A stretch of 7,854 nucleotides of DNA, from assembly GCA_005882155.1 (NCBI GenBank), contig VBCQ01000045.1:34429-42282 (forward strand), given 5' to 3'. The position numbers and the translations under genes are program-made. Under the pieces are notes generated by a model, which had not been told where the DNA came from, ran no database searches, and was given only the letters and a program-made list of their open reading frames with translations. Each line of letters starts with the position of its first letter. The first letter of the stretch is position 1. Positions 6,300 through 7,854 of the stretch are shown here, piece by piece. Source of the stretch: Betaproteobacteria bacterium. Lineage in GTDB: Bacteria > Pseudomonadota > Gammaproteobacteria > Burkholderiales > Burkholderiaceae_C.

Positions 6300-7052
6300 A
6301 TGCCCACGCTTGACTTGCTTCCCGGCGGTCGCCCCAAGGCGCTGCTGCATCCGGTCGTTCTGAAAGGCGTCTCTCGAACCTATCGGCTGGACGCCGTCGA
6401 CGTGCCGGCGCTGACCGACATCGACCTCGTCATCCTGCCGGACCGGTTCACCGTCATCTCGGGTCCGTCGGGCAGTGGCAAGACGACGCTGCTGAATCTG
6501 ATCGGCTGCATCGACCGGCCCGACCGCGGAACGATCATGGTCGGCGGCAAGGCGGTGCAGACGATGCCCGACGATGCACTGTCGGACTTTCGTGCGCGCC
6601 AGCTCGGCTTCGTGTTCCAGAACTTCAACCTGCTGCCGGTGCTCACTGCGTTCGAGAACGTCGAGTACCCACTGGTTCTCGCCGGCATGGCGCCCAATGC
6701 CCGACGCGCTCGGGTCGAGAAGCTGCTCGATGCGGTGGGCCTGTCGGCATTCGGCCGCAACCGGCCGGGCCAGCTTTCCGGTGGGCAGCGTCAGCGCGTC
6801 GCCATCGCGCGAGCGTTGGCCCGCAAGCCGCAGATCGTTCTCGCCGACGAACCGACCGCGAACCTCGACAGCAAGACCGGCAGCGAGATCATCGAGCTGA
6901 TGCGCAGCATGCAGCAGCGTCACCACGTCTCGTTCATCTTCTCGTCGCACGACCCCAAGGTGCTCGACGCGGCCGACGACGCGGTGCACATCCACGACGG
7001 CCGCATCACGTCGATCGAGCGGCGCCTCGCGATGGCGGAGACGAGCGCATGA
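6300..7052 (+). CDS. ABC transporter ATP-binding protein, LolD/MacB family
   Basis: This 250-aa protein is the ATPase of an ABC transporter and would work on the cytoplasmic face of the inner membrane with the permease that follows. All ATPase motifs are intact: Walker A GPSGSGKT at 55-62, Q-loop Gln107 (FQNFNLLP), signature LSGGQ at 159-163, Walker B IVLADEP at 179-185 with catalytic Glu184, D-loop (ANLDS), and the H-loop His217. The sequence around the signature and the NLLPVLTAFENVEYPL segment are typical of the LolD/MacB/FtsE group (COG1136), which powers lipoprotein release or substrate extrusion from the envelope instead of import. It has about 20 residues before the first conserved strand, slightly longer than usual for LolD. 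Its stop overlaps the permease start (ATGA), which indicates translational coupling. I do not assign lolD because the substrate cannot be read from the sequence and paralogues are common. Confidence 0.93.
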   Translation: MPTLDLLPGGRPKALLHPVVLKGVSRTYRLDAVDVPALTDIDLVILPDRFTVISGPSGSGKTTLLNLIGCIDRPDRGTIMVGGKAVQTMPDDALSDFRARQLGFVFQNFNLLPVLTAFENVEYPLVLAGMAPNARRARVEKLLDAVGLSAFGRNRPGQLSGGQRQRVAIARALARKPQIVLADEPTANLDSKTGSEIIELMRSMQQRHHVSFIFSSHDPKVLDAADDAVHIHDGRITSIERRLAMAETSA

Positions 7053-7854
7053 GCACGCTGTCGCTCGCCTGGCGCAACCTGCTGCGCAACCGCCGGCGTT
7101 CGCTGATGACGCTGATCGCGATGGTCCTCGGTTTGATGGCGGTGCTGCTGTTCGGCGGCTACATCAGGGACATCAATTACGGCCTGCAGTCGGACTTCGT
7201 ACGCCGCACCGGTCACCTGCAAATTCAGCACAAGGATTACTTTCGCTTCGGCAGCGGCAACCCGGCGGCGTACGGAATTCGCGACTACGAGCGCATCATC
7301 GCGGTCGTCAAGCGCGATCCGGTTTTGCAGCCGCTGCTTGCAGTCGTCACGCCGACGCTGCAATTCGGCGGCATTGCCGGCAACTTCGCCGCCAGCGTGT
7401 CGCGCACCGTGTTCGTCAGCGGCATGGTCGTCGAAGACCAGAACCGCATGCGCGAATGGAACGACTTCGAGCTGCGCATCTTGTCTCGCCACCTCTCGTT
7501 ATCGGGAACCGCGCCCGATACGGCAGTCATCGGCACTGGTGTCGCGCGCGTCCTTCAACTGTGTGCTCAGCTCGACGTGCCGGATTGCGAGTCGAGCGTG
7601 GTCGCCAGCACACCGCAGGGCGCGGCCTTGCCGGCCGACATCGCCGAGCTTGCGACGACCGGTGGCGCTCCGGCCAAATCAGCGGCGAAAGCGGCGCCAG
7701 ACACGGCTCGCCCGCGCATCGAGATCCTCGCGTCGAACGCACGCGGCGCACCGAACGTTGCTGCAGTCAGCGTGCTGCGCGCCGAGTTCCAAGGCGTCAA
7801 GGAGCTCGACGATGTCTACGTCGGCTTGCATCTCGCGCAGGCCCAGAGGCTCGT
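7049..7854 (+). CDS. ABC transporter permease, FtsX/LolE/MacB type (cut by right edge)
   Basis: The frame opens at ATG 7049, overlapping the ATPase stop by four bases, and stays open to the right edge (268 codons visible). It starts with the hallmark of this family: AWRNLLRNRRRS followed by a first membrane segment at about residues 19-39, then a large periplasmic domain of the MacB_PCD type (HLQIQHKDYF, TPTLQFGG, VFVSGM, VIGTGVA, then GAPNVAAVSVLRA). The three C-terminal membrane segments expected of the family (FtsX domain) lie beyond the window. With the ATPase it forms a mechanotransmission-type ABC unit; the family includes lipoprotein release (LolCDE) and efflux (MacB) systems. The periplasmic domain carries a segment from about 171 to 226 with a cysteine pair (C172, C180) followed by Ala/Pro/Lys-rich low-complexity sequence, probably a surface loop. 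The substrate is unknown. Confidence 0.88.
   Translation, partial: MSTLSLAWRNLLRNRRRSLMTLIAMVLGLMAVLLFGGYIRDINYGLQSDFVRRTGHLQIQHKDYFRFGSGNPAAYGIRDYERIIAVVKRDPVLQPLLAVVTPTLQFGGIAGNFAASVSRTVFVSGMVVEDQNRMREWNDFELRILSRHLSLSGTAPDTAVIGTGVARVLQLCAQLDVPDCESSVVASTPQGAALPADIAELATTGGAPAKSAAKAAPDTARPRIEILASNARGAPNVAAVSVLRAEFQGVKELDDVYVGLHLAQAQRL

Noticed and set aside
1..7854. CRISPR arrays, tRNA or rRNA genes, insertion sequences
   Set aside because: No regularly spaced repeats, no cloverleaf or rRNA-like sequence, and no transposase or terminal inverted repeats were seen on reading both strands.

Overview
This GC-rich window most likely comes from a Gram-negative betaproteobacterium (inference). Two genes encode secreted proteins ending in a VPEP-type PEP-CTERM sorting tail (Val-Pro-Glu-Pro, hydrophobic helix, Arg-rich end). 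A full-length TPR lipoprotein of the PrsT family and the tail end of a PrsT paralogue are also present. PrsT occurs in genomes that carry the XrtA/EpsH exosortase and the PrsK/PrsR two-component pair. None of the exosortase, PrsK or PrsR genes lies inside the window.

Layout: (1) 1-374, + strand, C-terminal 123 or so residues of a PrsT-like TPR protein, cut by the left edge. (2) 401-423, a hairpin terminator shared with the convergent gene that follows. (3) 447-1634, - strand, a 395-aa secreted PEP-CTERM protein of no recognised domain. (4) 1635-1885, a divergent regulatory region with a near-consensus sigma-54 promoter facing the PEP-CTERM gene. (5) 1886-2377, + strand, a low-molecular-weight protein tyrosine phosphatase. 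(6) 2405-2428, a second hairpin terminator between convergent genes. (7) 2446-3225, - strand, a DUF1194-like von Willebrand A domain protein with a PEP-CTERM tail. (8) 3226-3447, a second divergent regulatory region, again with a sigma-54 promoter facing the PEP-CTERM gene. (9) 3448-6219, + strand, full-length PrsT lipoprotein. (10) 6300 to the right edge, + strand, an ABC ATPase and FtsX/LolE-type permease that overlap by four bases; the permease is cut by the edge.

How the parts fit: PEP-CTERM proteins are exported by Sec and then processed and anchored by an exosortase, usually alongside exopolysaccharide production. Both PEP-CTERM genes here have -24/-12 promoters with correct spacing, which agrees with control by the sigma-54 activator PrsR that accompanies PrsT. 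The tyrosine phosphatase between them could act in exopolysaccharide control, as Wzb-type phosphatases do, but this is inference from position. The ABC pair looks like a separate envelope transport unit of the LolCDE/MacB type.

The most notable observations are the matched sigma-54 promoters with a shared upstream word, the duplicated prsT genes around a PEP-CTERM cassette, and a vWA domain with an intact metal site apparently delivered to the cell surface by exosortase sorting. I did not find a wholly new system; this is an accessory surface-protein locus of a known type with some undescribed cargo.
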